Source: Phycomyces nitens (lineage: Eukaryota; Mucoromycota; Mucoromycetes; Mucorales; Phycomycetaceae). Taken from it: a stretch of 64,000 nt of DNA. Under the pieces are notes generated by a model. It did no database searches, had not been told where the DNA came from, and saw only the letters and a program-made list of their open reading frames with translations. This document shows, piece after piece, positions 64,000-64,000 of the stretch. Every line of letters starts with the position of its first letter. Position 1 is the stretch's first letter. The DNA lies in assembly GCA_022702545.1 (NCBI GenBank), contig JAHRBC010000002.1, positions 8,556,001-8,620,000 on the forward strand. The letters run 5' to 3'. Made by a program: the position numbers and the translations under genes.

Positions 64000-64000
64000 A

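Noticed and set aside
1..64000. tRNA or rRNA genes
   Set aside because: No cloverleaf with A and B boxes or ribosomal sequence was noticed. A dedicated scan could still find a tRNA.

Overview
The window looks like a transposon-dense, AT-rich stretch of nuclear DNA from an early-diverging filamentous fungus, most likely Mucoromycota. Three things suggest this: introns of about 55-80 nt with GT..AG ends (one with a TACTAAT-like branch site), poly(A)-tailed LINEs, and a mix of DIRS, chromovirus, Plavaka/CACTA, MULE and Tc1/mariner elements typical of that group. The species cannot be fixed from the sequence. Almost nothing here is conventional single-copy host sequence. The best candidate host gene is an eight-exon gene at 10414-12861.

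Layout. 1-4492: a LINE entering from outside the window (+). 4618-9727: a Ty3/gypsy chromovirus (+) with a 5'-truncated left LTR and an apparently self-priming primer-binding site. 9765-10302: a 125-bp tandem repeat and an (AAT)n tract. 10414-12861: the host-like gene, with a MITE in intron 6. 13319-14995: a Tc1/mariner element. 15744-16238: arrays of an AACGTCGTG motif. 16501 to about 21700: an almost identical second LINE copy in inverse orientation. 21834-22388: a TA-flanked MITE. About 22420-26853 and 33220-37446: two same-strand MULEs, each with an apparently intact three-exon gene for a FAR1-like/MULE/SWIM/OTU-protease fusion. 26860-32365: a third LINE with both ORFs intact. 37550-38160: a 43-bp satellite. 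38340-38997: a Tc1 relic. 39989-41509: an orphan 506-aa gene. 41816-43143: a foldback element containing a second, near-perfect hairpin MITE. 43156-44758: an LTR-gag fragment of another gypsy family, closed by an inverted piece of the first family's LTR.

44995-50698 and 54501-64000 are two inverted copies of one two-gene unit. Each has a Plavaka-type transposase converging on a four-exon accessory gene (337 and 305 aa) with an RPSWRSDE/HPSWRSDE-type motif. In the first copy a Tc1 element sits in intron 3 of the accessory gene. In the second copy an 8-kb CACTA-ended element (55680-63724, GAC target duplication) separates the two genes. That element carries a DIRS retrotransposon (58535-63032), which in turn carries a solo LTR (62213-62500). 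Between the two units lies a PIF1/Helitron-type helicase fragment (50997-52580), also split by a solo LTR.

Most elements are damaged by single stops or one-base frame breaks, and many of the stops are consistent with C:G to T:A changes. The coding regions that look intact are LINE 3 ORF1 and ORF2, LINE 2 ORF1, both MULE genes, the 54501-55615 accessory gene and the 39989-41509 gene. All exon models were derived by eye from splice signals and frame continuity.
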